This document shows, piece after piece, positions 34,976 to 42,992 of a stretch of DNA of 64,000 nucleotides. Position 1 is the first letter of the stretch, and every line of letters begins with the position of its first letter. The position numbers and the translations under genes are program-made. The stretch is from Lysinibacillus sp. G4S2 (GTDB lineage: Bacteria; Bacillota; Bacilli; Bacillales_A; Planococcaceae). The stretch spans positions 2,050,001-2,114,000 of the forward strand of contig NZ_JAUCFJ010000002.1 in NCBI RefSeq assembly GCF_030348505.1, written 5' to 3'. The notes below the pieces were generated by a model that worked only from the letters and a program-made list of their open reading frames with translations, searched no databases and had not been told where the DNA came from.

Positions 34976-35734
34976 TTATTTTTTTATTGCAACAAAGCGT
35001 AATCTACAATAATCAGCAACCCATTGATTGTCCTGATAATTCATAGGCTTTAATAATTCTTCGCATTTTGCATAGATCTGTTCTTTTTCAGTTTCTGATA
35101 AATGCTTGAGCATATTATTGCTGAACATTACTAGCCAATTACGTAGTCCATCCTCGCCTTGAAGAGGTGTTGGGCGCTCATATAGTGTAATCATTTCAAC
35201 AGTAAAGCCTGCATTTTCTAATTTCGACTGATATTCTTCTAAAGTTGGAAAATACCATGGGAAATATTCTTCTATATAAGATAGTTTTAATTCCTCCATA
35301 CTTTTTTGAAGTGCCCATACAATCGAAGCAATATTACCGTGGCCCCCCATTTCAGCAACGAATTGACCACCTTGTTTAAGTGCAGTGTAAATATTTTGAA
35401 TGACTCCATCCGGCTGCTTCATCCAATGAAGGGCAGCGTTTGAGAAGACCGCATCAAATTGATTTGTCATGTGAAGTGCGGTAGCATCCAGTGTGTGAAA
35501 CTTAATGTCAGGATATTTTTGCTGTGCAGCGAAAATCATATCGTGCGAGGCATCTATCCCTTGAACATTGGCACTAAGCGATGCAATTTCATGTGCTAAA
35601 TCACCTGTGCCACAACCGACATCTAAAATTTTTTCATTTTCTTGTGGTGCAAGTAAGTCTACTAAGCTTCCTCCAAATTTTGAAACAAAGTCATGCTTTT
35701 GATCATATAAATTGGCATTCCATGTTGTTGTCAT
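34976..35734 (-). CDS. Class I SAM methyltransferase, trans-aconitate methyltransferase-like
   Basis: A 252-residue soluble enzyme. Motif I ILDVGCGTGDLAHEI (about residues 36-50), the acidic end of strand 2 (VQGIDASHDM) and motif with DAVFSNAALHWM (about 92-103) are typical of Tam-like methyltransferases. The C-terminal half (NWLVMFSNNMLKHLSE) also fits that family. Whether trans-aconitate is the real substrate cannot be told. It stands alone on the minus strand. Confidence 0.88.
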   Translation of the reverse strand: MTTTWNANLYDQKHDFVSKFGGSLVDLLAPQENEKILDVGCGTGDLAHEIASLSANVQGIDASHDMIFAAQQKYPDIKFHTLDATALHMTNQFDAVFSNAALHWMKQPDGVIQNIYTALKQGGQFVAEMGGHGNIASIVWALQKSMEELKLSYIEEYFPWYFPTLEEYQSKLENAGFTVEMITLYERPTPLQGEDGLRNWLVMFSNNMLKHLSETEKEQIYAKCEELLKPMNYQDNQWVADYCRLRFVAIKK

Positions 35735-36015
35735 TTCTCTTCATCTCCTTTGTTTGAGCATAACAGAGAGTTTAGGTGAACAGAATTGCGGAAAATGATC
35801 AGTTTTGATTCCATATTGGAATATAGGGAGGGATTATACTAACCTCAATAAACATCAATTTAGCATTAATTTTGGAGATCCTTATCATAAGTAAGTGCGG
35901 TTTTTTTAAAGAACTTAACTGCAGATAGAAAGAATACACAAAAGAATCACCAAGAATTATGCATTTTAGAATATGGTCCAGATTTAAAAGCAAAAAGATG
36001 GTGTAGGATTGAATA
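35735..36015. other. Intergenic stretch with half of a hairpin repeat
   Basis: No supported gene. TTATCATAAGTAAGTGCGG at about 35881 matches the right half of the hairpin repeat at 38067-38119 (ATCATAAGTAGTGCGG), but the left half is missing. The open frame across it on the minus strand has no family features. Confidence 0.5.
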
Positions 36016-36058
36016 AATAAGCAAAAAAGAACCTAATCTGGTTCTTTTTTTGCTTATT
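36016..36058. terminator. Strong hairpin terminator downstream of LysM-3D gene
   Basis: AATAAGCAAAAAAGAACC (36016-36033) pairs with GGTTCTTTTTTTGCTTATT (36040-36058) with one bulge. It ends the minus-strand LysM-3D gene. Confidence 0.85.
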
Positions 36059-36070
36059 AGACCGGTTAAG

Positions 36071-37108
36071 TTAGTCTAATATTGTGACCTTTAATTGTTT
36101 TACTCCAAAATTAATTGCATCTTGTTGAGAAGGGAAAAAGACATCGATTCGATTTCCTTTAATTGCACCGCCAGTATCCCCTGCGATTGCTTCACCATAG
36201 CCTTCCACATAAACTTTACTACCCAGTGGAATTACAGTTGGGTCAACTGAGATGACCTTCGCATTTGGGTTTGTTTTAAGGTTAATTCCAGTAGCAGTAA
36301 TACCAGAACATCCCTCACATGAAGCCGTATAGGCTGAAGCTTTCACTAAAAGTTCCTTTGAAGCAGTATTATTTGTTGATGGAGCAGTTGCTTTAGGTGT
36401 ATTCTCCTTTGAAGCAGTATTATTTGTTGATGGAGCAGTTGCTTTAGGTGTATTCTCCTTTGAAGCAGTATTATTTGTTGATGGAGCAGTTGCTTTAGGT
36501 GTATTCTCCTTTGAAGCAGTATTATTTGTTGATGGAGCAGTTGCTTTAGGTGTATTCTCCTTTGAAGCAGTATTACTTATTGATGGAGCGGTCGCTTCAG
36601 GTGCACTATCCTTTGAAGCTGTTTTACTTGTTGATGAAACAGTTTCTTCAGGTTTACCCTCCATTGCAGTTGTATTATTTGTTACTAAAGTTGTAGTTTC
36701 CTTTGCTGCATGAGCTGCAGGCTTTATTGGTTTGTCAGTTACAGCCGTACTCGTTTTCGTACCATTAATAATGGATAGATTTAAACCTGGATGAATAAGG
36801 TCCGTATGTAATTGGTTCCATTCTTTAATTTGCGAAACAGTGACTTGATGATCTAGGGCTATGTCCCATAGTGTATCACCTTGCTTAACGGTATATTGTT
36901 GTGCAATGGTAAGGACATCGCCAGGGTGAATAAGGTTAGTAGGAATATGATTCAATGTTTTGATATTTTCTACAGAAGTATTATGTGCACGAGATAAATC
37001 CCAAAGAGTATCTCCTTTTTGTACGGTAATTGTTGCAGCTTGAGCATTAGCACCTAAAGTTGCCGAAAGCATTGCAACGGGTACAATTGAAATTATTTTT
37101 TTAAGCAT
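36071..37108 (-). CDS. LysM-3D cell-wall protein, YocH-like
   Basis: A 345-residue secreted protein: signal peptide (1-24), LysM domains at about 26-69 and 70-113 (VQKGDTLWDLSRAHNTSVEN, VKQGDTLWDIALDHQVTVSQ), a Thr/Ser/Ala-rich linker with near-identical 17-residue repeats (about 150-252), and a C-terminal 3D domain (GDTGGAIKGNRIDVFF with the conserved Asp residues). The layout is that of B. subtilis YocH, a peptidoglycan-binding probable lytic transglycosylase, with a longer linker. It probably remodels the wall. The linker is encoded by a 51-bp minisatellite that may change length. Confidence 0.92.
   Translation of the reverse strand: MLKKIISIVPVAMLSATLGANAQAATITVQKGDTLWDLSRAHNTSVENIKTLNHIPTNLIHPGDVLTIAQQYTVKQGDTLWDIALDHQVTVSQIKEWNQLHTDLIHPGLNLSIINGTKTSTAVTDKPIKPAAHAAKETTTLVTNNTTAMEGKPEETVSSTSKTASKDSAPEATAPSISNTASKENTPKATAPSTNNTASKENTPKATAPSTNNTASKENTPKATAPSTNNTASKENTPKATAPSTNNTASKELLVKASAYTASCEGCSGITATGINLKTNPNAKVISVDPTVIPLGSKVYVEGYGEAIAGDTGGAIKGNRIDVFFPSQQDAINFGVKQLKVTILD
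36354..36659 (-). repeat. Coding minisatellite, 51-bp units
   Basis: Copies begin at 36354, 36405, 36456 and 36507 and appear identical; two more diverged copies start at 36558 and 36609. Each encodes 17 residues (ASKENTPKATAPSTNNT). It lies in frame in the linker of the LysM-3D gene, so copy-number change would lengthen or shorten the linker without breaking the frame. Confidence 0.93.
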
Positions 37109-37340
37109 TTATTAATCCTCCATGTGCGTTCTTAGTTGTTAATGTAAAATCATCGTAACATAGATTTTTCTGAGAAAAAGAACAAGGAGGTGTTAATTTG
37201 ATTTCGTCTATGGCATTTATATTGCAATAATATTACTAATAGTAAAGGATACTATTTCCATGACGAAGATACCTGATTCATTAAGGGTTAAATGTGATAA
37301 TGTTTATACATTAAATAAATTTAATAAATGAGGGATAATC

Positions 37341-37967
37341 ATGTCAGTTGTGAACCTGTTAGCTTCTCAATTAAATCGAAACGATGAAGAGCCAAATATT
37401 GAGCTGGCACATAAATTAGTTAATGAAGAAAATTATACGTGCATAGAAGAAATAATTGAAAACCTAACTTGCAAAGATAAAAAGATTCAATACGATTGTA
37501 TTAAAGTAGCGTACGAAATTGGGCAAGTTAAACCAGAACTCATCAGTAAGTATGTCCTGACTTTTATAGAGTTGCTAAAAAGCCCTAATAATCGTTTAGT
37601 CTGGGGTGGAATGACGGCATTAGCAACGATTGCGGAGGGAGCATCAGAAACCATTATGGCTCATCTTAATATATTAAAAAGTGCTATAAAAGTTGGTTCA
37701 GTTATTACAATTGATAAAGGTGTCCTAACTCTTGCGAAGCTAGCAGCTGTCAGTAAGGAAAACAATGATGTGATTTTTCCAATATTACTTCATCACCTTG
37801 AGAATTGCAGAACAAAGGAAATTCCTCAGCACTCGGAAAGTACGCTATTAGCCGTAACAGATGAAAATAAAGAGGAATTATTGAAAGTGTTACGAAAAAG
37901 AGAAAAATACCTAACTGCACCACAATTAAAAAGAGTCAAAAATATTTATAAAACATTAGAAGCTTAA
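37341..37967 (+). CDS. HEAT-repeat-like protein
   Basis: A 208-residue, all-helical soluble protein. Alternating helices with motifs such as KKIQYDCIKVAYEIG, NNRLVWGGMTALATIAEGAS and IDKGVLTLAKLA resemble HEAT or armadillo repeats (about four to five). ATG is behind GAGGGAT. Such proteins act as scaffolds; no partner is seen here. Function unknown. Confidence 0.72.
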   Translation: MSVVNLLASQLNRNDEEPNIELAHKLVNEENYTCIEEIIENLTCKDKKIQYDCIKVAYEIGQVKPELISKYVLTFIELLKSPNNRLVWGGMTALATIAEGASETIMAHLNILKSAIKVGSVITIDKGVLTLAKLAAVSKENNDVIFPILLHHLENCRTKEIPQHSESTLLAVTDENKEELLKVLRKREKYLTAPQLKRVKNIYKTLEA

Positions 37968-38066
37968 TAAAAATTGTGAAAATTCCCCTATATGTGCCGT
38001 GCCATTAATGTGAATTTTAGCACCAGCGATGTTATTAGGGATTATTGAATAAATGTTCATAAAATA

Positions 38067-38119
38067 AAAACCGCACTTGGCCGCGTTACGGAGAACCGTA
38101 TCATAAGTAGTGCGGTTTT
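38067..38119. terminator. Hairpin repeat / terminator
   Basis: AAAACCGCACT (38067-38077) pairs with AGTGCGGTTTT (38109-38119) over a 31-base loop. A half copy lies near 35881, so it may be a dispersed repeat serving as a terminator. Confidence 0.65.
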
Positions 38120-38130
38120 AATGAAAATAT

Positions 38131-38156
38131 AAAAAGCTGGTTCGATTCAGCTTTTT
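38131..38156 (+). terminator. Small intrinsic terminator
   Basis: AAAAAGCTG (38131-38139) pairs with CAGCTTTTT (38148-38156). Confidence 0.7.
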
Positions 38157-38477
38157 AGTGAATCTGTATAGCTCCATTTGAACCTTTCATTACTTTGATC
38201 CGTAGAGTCATTTTTTACTAAAATCACAATTATAGACAATTGATGTTAATATACTATTCATTCGATTTTTAACATTCAATAATTGCTCCTTGTAAATATA
38301 AATAGCATTTAAATGTCCAAAATAATAAATTTTGGGTAAACCGCTCTTAGCTCCCTTAAGGAGAGCTGTTCGAAAAATATAAATAAATCTAAGCTCAGTA
38401 AAGTGTATAGTGTACTGCAAAATATAGGGCAGTATAACAGTGGTTTTTTCAGAGAAGCAGATTTTATAAAAAATAAT

Positions 38478-38507
38478 TTGACATTTTGTACTGTTTTTTT
38501 GTATTAT
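38478..38507 (+). promoter_or_regulatory. SigA promoter of the que operon
   Basis: TTGACA (38478-38483), an 18-bp spacer and TATTAT (38502-38507). Transcription would start near 38514, some 26 bases before the preQ1 aptamer. Confidence 0.8.
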
Positions 38508-38539
38508 ATTGAACAAAAGAATGCCCGGACTAGAACGGG

Positions 38540-38622
38540 AGAGGTTCATAGCTGATACCCTCTATAAAAAACTATGGAAACATGATAATTATGCCATGTC
38601 CATATCGGACGTGGCTTTTTTT
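38540..38622 (+). ncRNA. preQ1-I riboswitch with terminator platform
   Basis: The aptamer at 38540-38574 has the class I layout: AGAGG stem strand, TTCATAGC loop, ACCCTCT closing strand and the A-rich tail ATAAAAAACTA that makes the pseudoknot. It is followed by a terminator GCCATGTCC (38593-38601) / GGACGTGGC (38607-38615) with seven T. ACATG (about 38580) can also pair with CATGT inside the terminator's left arm, a plausible antiterminator. It should turn off the queuosine genes when preQ1 is plentiful. Confidence 0.93.
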
Positions 38623-38706
38623 ATGTTTTTACTTATGTTTTAATAGAACGATTGGTGATGCCTCTCTTGAAAAGTGTTGGGAAACATTTTACAAGGAGGT
38701 TTTTTT

Positions 38707-38832
38707 ATGTCTGGCCAAAGCCTAGAAGAAGGACTGACGGATTTAACATTATTGGGGAACCAAAGTACAAAATATTCATATGTCGTTTAATGAATCACGA
38801 TATTAATCCAGAAAAAATTGATTATCGATAAA
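38707..38832 (+). pseudogene. queF: queF remnant, internal deletion
   Basis: Behind AAGGAGG an ATG (38707) opens a frame reading LTDLTLLGNQSTKYSY, the start of QueF (preQ0 reductase), then stops at 38788. In another frame, from 38781, comes CRLMNHDINPEKIDYR and a stop at 38830, which matches the C-terminus of Bacillus QueF (MMNHDLYPETIDNR). About 120 residues, with the catalytic cysteine, are missing between them. The deletion is out of frame, so no working QueF is made here. A second copy elsewhere would be needed for preQ1. Confidence 0.88.
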
Positions 38833-38952
38833 TGCGGAATTGAATAGTTCAATCAAGAAAGAGGTATTTAGCTACCCTCTAAAAAAAACTAAGAAGAAGC
38901 AGTATTTTTTTTCTTATAGTGCTGTTTTTTTGATACAAGGGAGATTTTACAC

Positions 38953-39612
38953 ATGAAGCAGGAAAAAGCAATTGTTGTATTTAGTGGAGGCCAGGACAGT
39001 ACAACTTGTTTGTTCTGGGCAAAGGAACGTTTTCAAGAGGTTGAGGCAGTAACTTTTGATTATGGTCAAAGGCATCGTCTTGAAATTGAATGTGCGAAGA
39101 TGATAGCAGGGGAGCTCGGTGTCAAGCATCACATTCTTGATATGTCACTCCTGAACCAGCTTGCTCCGAATGCATTGACACGACAAGACATAAAGGTAGA
39201 AGACGGTGAAAATGGTGAGCTTCCATCGACTTTTGTACCTGGTCGAAATCTTCTTTTTCTTTCATTTGCAGGCGTTTTAGCGAGCCAAGTAGGAGCTAAG
39301 CATATTGTAACTGGCGTTTGCGAAACAGATTTTAGCGGATATCCGGATTGCCGAGATGTTTTTATTAAATCCTTGAATGTAACGTTAAATTTATCGATGG
39401 ATGATTCCTTTGTGATTGATACACCGTTGATGTGGCTCAATAAGGCTCAGACATGGGAGCTTGCTGATCAGTTTGGAGCACTTGAATTTGTTCGGGAAAG
39501 AACGTTGACTTGCTATAACGGTGTAATAGCAGATGGCTGTGGTGAATGCCCAGCATGTAAACTGCGAAAAAAAGGGCTTGATGAGTATTTGAGTTATAGG
39601 AAGGAGTCTTAA
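38953..39612 (+). CDS. queC: 7-cyano-7-deazaguanine synthase QueC
   Basis: A 219-residue enzyme that turns CDG into preQ0 using ATP and ammonia. The PP-loop SGGQDST is at residues 11-17 and the zinc site [17 protein letters not shown] holds four cysteines near residues 191-204. RBS AAGGGAG. It follows the queF relic by 120 bp, within which only a weak AT-rich hairpin (near 38895-38930) is seen, and precedes queD by 3 bp, so riboswitch control extends to it. Confidence 0.95.
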   Translation: MKQEKAIVVFSGGQDSTTCLFWAKERFQEVEAVTFDYGQRHRLEIECAKMIAGELGVKHHILDMSLLNQLAPNALTRQDIKVEDGENGELPSTFVPGRNLLFLSFAGVLASQVGAKHIVTGVCETDFSGYPDCRDVFIKSLNVTLNLSMDDSFVIDTPLMWLNKAQTWELADQFGALEFVRERTLTCYNGVIADGCGECPACKLRKKGLDEYLSYRKES

Positions 39613-39615
39613 GGC

Positions 39616-40089
39616 ATGTCAGATTTTAGAATCGTCGATAAGCTCCAAAAAATAGATGTAGATATTCAAAGAAATCAATTGAACTATCATGCAAAGCGTG
39701 TGCTCGTAAGCAAAGAATTTACCTTCGATGCTGCCCATCATTTACATGATTATGAGGGGAAATGTAAAAACCTGCACGGTCATACGTATCGCGTAATATT
39801 AGGACTAAGTGGATACACAGATGAACGCGGTTTGATGATTGATTTTGGCGACATAAAAAGAATATGGAAAGAAAAAATAGAGATTCATTTGGATCACCGT
39901 TATTTAAATGAAACGCTTCCACCCATGAATACGACGGCTGAGAACATTGTTGTTTGGATTTACGAAAAGTTGGCTGAGGCCTTACTTGATGAACAAACAT
40001 ATAACGGTGCGCGTGTTGAGTTTATCCAGCTATATGAAACTCCGACTAGCTATGCAGAGGCGAGACGGGAGTGGATGGAAGTTGAGTAA
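39616..40089 (+). CDS. queD: 6-carboxy-5,6,7,8-tetrahydropterin synthase QueD
   Basis: A 157-residue enzyme of the pterin synthase fold. Zinc-binding histidines are in FDAAHHL and NLHGHTYRV (about residues 36-58), the catalytic cysteine region is GKCKNLHGH, and DHRYLNE follows. It converts dihydroneopterin triphosphate to CPH4, the second step of queuosine synthesis. Its end overlaps the start of queE by 8 bases. Confidence 0.95.
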   Translation: MSDFRIVDKLQKIDVDIQRNQLNYHAKRVLVSKEFTFDAAHHLHDYEGKCKNLHGHTYRVILGLSGYTDERGLMIDFGDIKRIWKEKIEIHLDHRYLNETLPPMNTTAENIVVWIYEKLAEALLDEQTYNGARVEFIQLYETPTSYAEARREWMEVE

Positions 40090-40810
40090 AATACCTGTTA
40101 TCGAGATTTTTGGACCGACGATTCAAGGTGAGGGAATGGTAGTTGGCCAAAAGACAATGTTTGTGAGAACTGCCGGCTGTGATTATTCCTGTTCTTGGTG
40201 TGATTCATCGTTTACGTGGGATGGCAGCGGAAAGCATCTTATTGTCCAAATGACAGCTGAAGAGATTTGGTCTGAGTTGAAACGTCTCGGAGGCAGTGGC
40301 TTTTCATTTGTCACGATTTCAGGCGGCAATCCTGCACTCATCCAAAATTTGGAGGGGGTCATTACACTTTTAAAAGAAAATGACATAAAGGTCGGGGTGG
40401 AAACTCAGGGAAGTAGGTGGCAAAAATGGATGTATGAGATTGATGAACTGACAATTTCCCCAAAGCCACCTAGTTCTGGAATGACCACAAACTATTCGGT
40501 GCTCTCTGATATCTTCGAAAAACTAAAAAATCGAAACAGTAATCACCATGTATCCCTCAAAGTAGTCGTTTTCAATCAAGAGGATTACGAGTATGCTAAA
40601 CAAATTCACCATAGGTATCCAATGATTCCTTTTTATCTCCAAGTCGGTAACGATGATCTCACGACGACGGACAATTCACGATTAATTACACATTTATTAG
40701 ATAAATATCATGCGCTGATTGATAAAGTGATGAAGGATGAGGAATTAACAGATGTCAAAGTACTGCCACAGTTGCATGCCCTTGTATGGGGGAATAAAAG
40801 AGGGGTATAG
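40082..40810 (+). CDS. queE: 7-carboxy-7-deazaguanine synthase QueE
   Basis: A 242-residue radical SAM enzyme. TTG 40082 is the likely start (MSKIPVIEIFGPTIQGEGM); upstream codons in this frame lie within queD. The cluster motif CDYSCSWC (C-x3-C-x2-C) is at about residues 31-38 and the SAM-binding SGGNPALI at about 80. It converts CPH4 to CDG, which QueC then processes. It is the last gene of the operon. Confidence 0.94.
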   Translation: MSKIPVIEIFGPTIQGEGMVVGQKTMFVRTAGCDYSCSWCDSSFTWDGSGKHLIVQMTAEEIWSELKRLGGSGFSFVTISGGNPALIQNLEGVITLLKENDIKVGVETQGSRWQKWMYEIDELTISPKPPSSGMTTNYSVLSDIFEKLKNRNSNHHVSLKVVVFNQEDYEYAKQIHHRYPMIPFYLQVGNDDLTTTDNSRLITHLLDKYHALIDKVMKDEELTDVKVLPQLHALVWGNKRGV

Positions 40811-40960
40811 TGCCATTACAAAAATGTCTTTAGGAAAAATCTCTAGAAGAGGATTATGATTAACTTGGGACGATGTGAAAGTACAGGATAGGAAGGAAAA
40901 AAATCCCTTATGTCGAATAATCTATATAAGAATAGAAAGTATTCTAGATGAGGTGTTCGA

Positions 40961-41509
40961 TTGAATAAAATAAGAACTGAAACAGATAGATTAGTTATTC
41001 GATTTCTTGAAGAAGGTGATTATTCTTCTTGGCTAACCCAATATGAAAATCGTTTACCTTCTCAACATAAATACGATCAAGGTAAATTAGATATGAGCAT
41101 CTGTACGAAAGAATGGTTTCGTGATTTAGTTACTAAACATTATCAAATGGCTGAAGATGACAAGGTCTATGTATTTGGAGTGTTTAGAAAAGAAGATAAT
41201 ACTCATATTGGTTTTATAGACTTTTCGACAATTATGAGGGAAGAATTTCAATGGGCCAGGTTCGGATATACAATTCATAACCAGTTTTGGAGAAAAGGTT
41301 ATGGGAATGAGGCTGTAAAAGCTTCCTTAGATCTAGCGTTTAAAAAATTAAATTATCATCGTATAGAAGCTCACATAAACCTTGATAATATGGCATCTAT
41401 AAAGTTAGCAGAAAGTGTTGGAATGGTGTATGAATGCACGAGGAAAGGATTCATATTCGAGGACGACAAATGGACTGATCATCTAGTTTACTTTATAAAC
41501 GCAAAGTAA
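40961..41509 (+). CDS. GNAT acetyltransferase, RimJ/RimL type
   Basis: A 182-residue GNAT protein starting at TTG 40961 behind GAGGTG. RimJ/L features: the start RTETDRLVIRFLEEGDY, acetyl-CoA loop WRKGYGNEAVKASLDLAF (about residues 107-124) and HRIEAHINLDNMASIKLAES. Such enzymes acetylate N-termini or small molecules; the target is unknown. It stands alone between the que and bio operons. Confidence 0.92.
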   Translation: MNKIRTETDRLVIRFLEEGDYSSWLTQYENRLPSQHKYDQGKLDMSICTKEWFRDLVTKHYQMAEDDKVYVFGVFRKEDNTHIGFIDFSTIMREEFQWARFGYTIHNQFWRKGYGNEAVKASLDLAFKKLNYHRIEAHINLDNMASIKLAESVGMVYECTRKGFIFEDDKWTDHLVYFINAK

Positions 41510-41585
41510 GTTTAATAGTAGACAAGAACGATGTTGTTTCTGATACACATTCTCTAAAGAAGATTAATAAGCAATAGATCTTAAT

Positions 41586-41630
41586 AAAACCCCTGATTCT
41601 TCTGCTTAGCGTAGAAAAATCAGGGGTTTT
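41586..41630 (+). terminator. Intrinsic terminator after RimL-like gene
   Basis: AAAACCCCTGATT (41586-41598) pairs with AATCAGGGGTTTT (41618-41630), with an extra inner pairing. Confidence 0.88.
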
Positions 41631-41712
41631 AATTTAAACCTTCGATAAGTAACAAAACCCCATTTTCACAAATAATAAAAAATCCTACCATTTTATCTAC
41701 TTTCCAATCCGT

Positions 41713-41751
41713 ATTTGTGTTAACTTATTATTTAATATGGTTAACACAAAT
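41713..41751 (+). promoter_or_regulatory. BirA-type biotin operator
   Basis: ATTTGTGTTAAC (41713-41724) and GTTAACACAAAT (41740-41751) form a perfect inverted repeat with a 15-base centre. This is the known operator of Bacillus biotin genes, bound by BirA with biotinyl-AMP. It lies 23 bp before bioX. Confidence 0.95.
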
Positions 41752-41773
41752 TAGGGAGAATAGGAGGAATAAA

Positions 41774-42277
41774 ATGATCAGAAAGTTTTCTACATATGAT
41801 CTTGCTCAGATTTCATTGTTAGCTTGTCTTATTATCGTTACAGGCATGTTTAAAATTCCAACAGGTATTCCTGGGTCTGAATTTCAATTATCAGCACCCA
41901 TTGCAGTTGCGATTGCAGCAGTGTTTGGATTTAAGCGATATTTTCTAGCGGGGATCATTGCAAGTTTAATCTTATTTTTATTAGGTATACATTCGATCTT
42001 AAATGTAGAGATCGCCTTAATTTTTCGATTGACTGTAGGACTGCTCATAGTTTTATTTGGGACTTCAATTCCGGTACTTGTTTTGGCAGGTCCAATTGGA
42101 ACAACGATTGCTAGATTTGGTTTGGCTTTTACGTTAGGGACTCCATTTTTACCGTTATTAGTTTTGGCTATTCCAGGCATGGTAATCACAGCTATTAGTG
42201 TTTATCCTCTAACGAAAATGTTATATACAATTAATAGGAAAGTAGCTGGTAAAAATCATGTTAAAAGCGTGTTATAG
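41774..42277 (+). CDS. bioX: BioX, membrane protein of the biotin operon
   Basis: A 167-residue protein with five or six helices. ATG 41774 is chosen behind TAGGAGG. It matches the place and nature of bioX in the bioXWF operon described from Bacillus sphaericus. It has the look of an ECF-transporter S component (STYDLAQISLLACLIIVTGM, GSEFQLSAPIAVAIAAVFG), so pimelate or a biotin precursor is a candidate substrate; that is inference. Its end overlaps the start of bioW by 20 bases. Confidence 0.88.
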   Translation: MIRKFSTYDLAQISLLACLIIVTGMFKIPTGIPGSEFQLSAPIAVAIAAVFGFKRYFLAGIIASLILFLLGIHSILNVEIALIFRLTVGLLIVLFGTSIPVLVLAGPIGTTIARFGLAFTLGTPFLPLLVLAIPGMVITAISVYPLTKMLYTINRKVAGKNHVKSVL

Positions 42278-42989
42278 TATTCGAATGCGTGCGGCTGAAA
42301 GAAATCCTGAACTTGGGGAAAAGCATATATCTGGTGGTGAACGGATAGGTAGTAAATCTCAGATAGAGCCAATTGTAAAACAGTTATTGAACAAAGCAAG
42401 TAATCATTCACGTGGCGATGCTGATTTTATTCAAATTACCGTTGAAAAAATTGCGCCTGATCAGATTCAGTATATGCCACCCTTAGAAATTACGACAGTT
42501 GAGGCGACTTCAATCGAAAAGGCCCATAGTGAAGCAAGAAAGATACTAACCTCATTAGGTGTTTCGGAACATGCACTGAATGTTGCTTTTCATCAACTTA
42601 GTAGTAATCAAAATCTCCGTGGGGCAATCATCCTAAATAGTAAAACCGGCATACGGCTTGACGATCGGGGGCAAAAGGGTGTTCGTGTATCACGAATCGA
42701 TTGGCAAGATGCTGATGGGGACTTTAATGAGCGTGTACGTGAAGCGTTGGCTCTGGCGTCGAAAGTGGCAAATTCTCCGTTTACAATTGCAGAATTATGT
42801 TGGTCTGATGATCCAGATTACGTGACTGGCTATGTAAGTAATCGTGACATTGGTTATGTTAGAATTACACCGTTAAAAAGGGAAGGCTGTGAGAGCGGAG
42901 GGCGTGCTTTTTTTGTGTCAGATGAAGTTGAACTAGACTCTTATATAGATTATTTAGAAAGCGTACCTGTTCTCATTAGGAGGGATTAA
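42258..42989 (+). CDS. bioW: 6-carboxyhexanoate-CoA ligase BioW
   Basis: A 243-residue enzyme that makes pimeloyl-CoA from pimelate, ATP and CoA. Family segments: YSIRMRAAERNP, GEKHISGGERIG, the long GVRVSRIDWQDADGDF, EALALASKVANSPF and ELCWSDDPDYVTGYV. All match B. subtilis BioW in order. The start at 42258 lies within the end of bioX, and its Shine-Dalgarno is weak, so translation is probably coupled. Repressed through the operator at 41713. Confidence 0.95.
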   Translation: MLKACYSIRMRAAERNPELGEKHISGGERIGSKSQIEPIVKQLLNKASNHSRGDADFIQITVEKIAPDQIQYMPPLEITTVEATSIEKAHSEARKILTSLGVSEHALNVAFHQLSSNQNLRGAIILNSKTGIRLDDRGQKGVRVSRIDWQDADGDFNERVREALALASKVANSPFTIAELCWSDDPDYVTGYVSNRDIGYVRITPLKREGCESGGRAFFVSDEVELDSYIDYLESVPVLIRRD

Positions 42990-42992
42990 CAA

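Larger units (their letters stand above)
37968..38477. other. Intergenic stretch with two hairpins, no gene
   Basis: Besides the hairpins at 38067-38119 and 38131-38156 I see only AT-rich sequence and a small palindrome around 38349 (AGCTCCCTTAAGGAGAGCT). The 113-residue minus-strand frame at 38208-38549 overlaps the riboswitch and looks like chance. Confidence 0.55.

Noticed and set aside
38208-38549. 113-residue minus-strand frame
   Set aside because: Overlaps the que promoter and riboswitch on the other strand, has no family features and no ribosome site.
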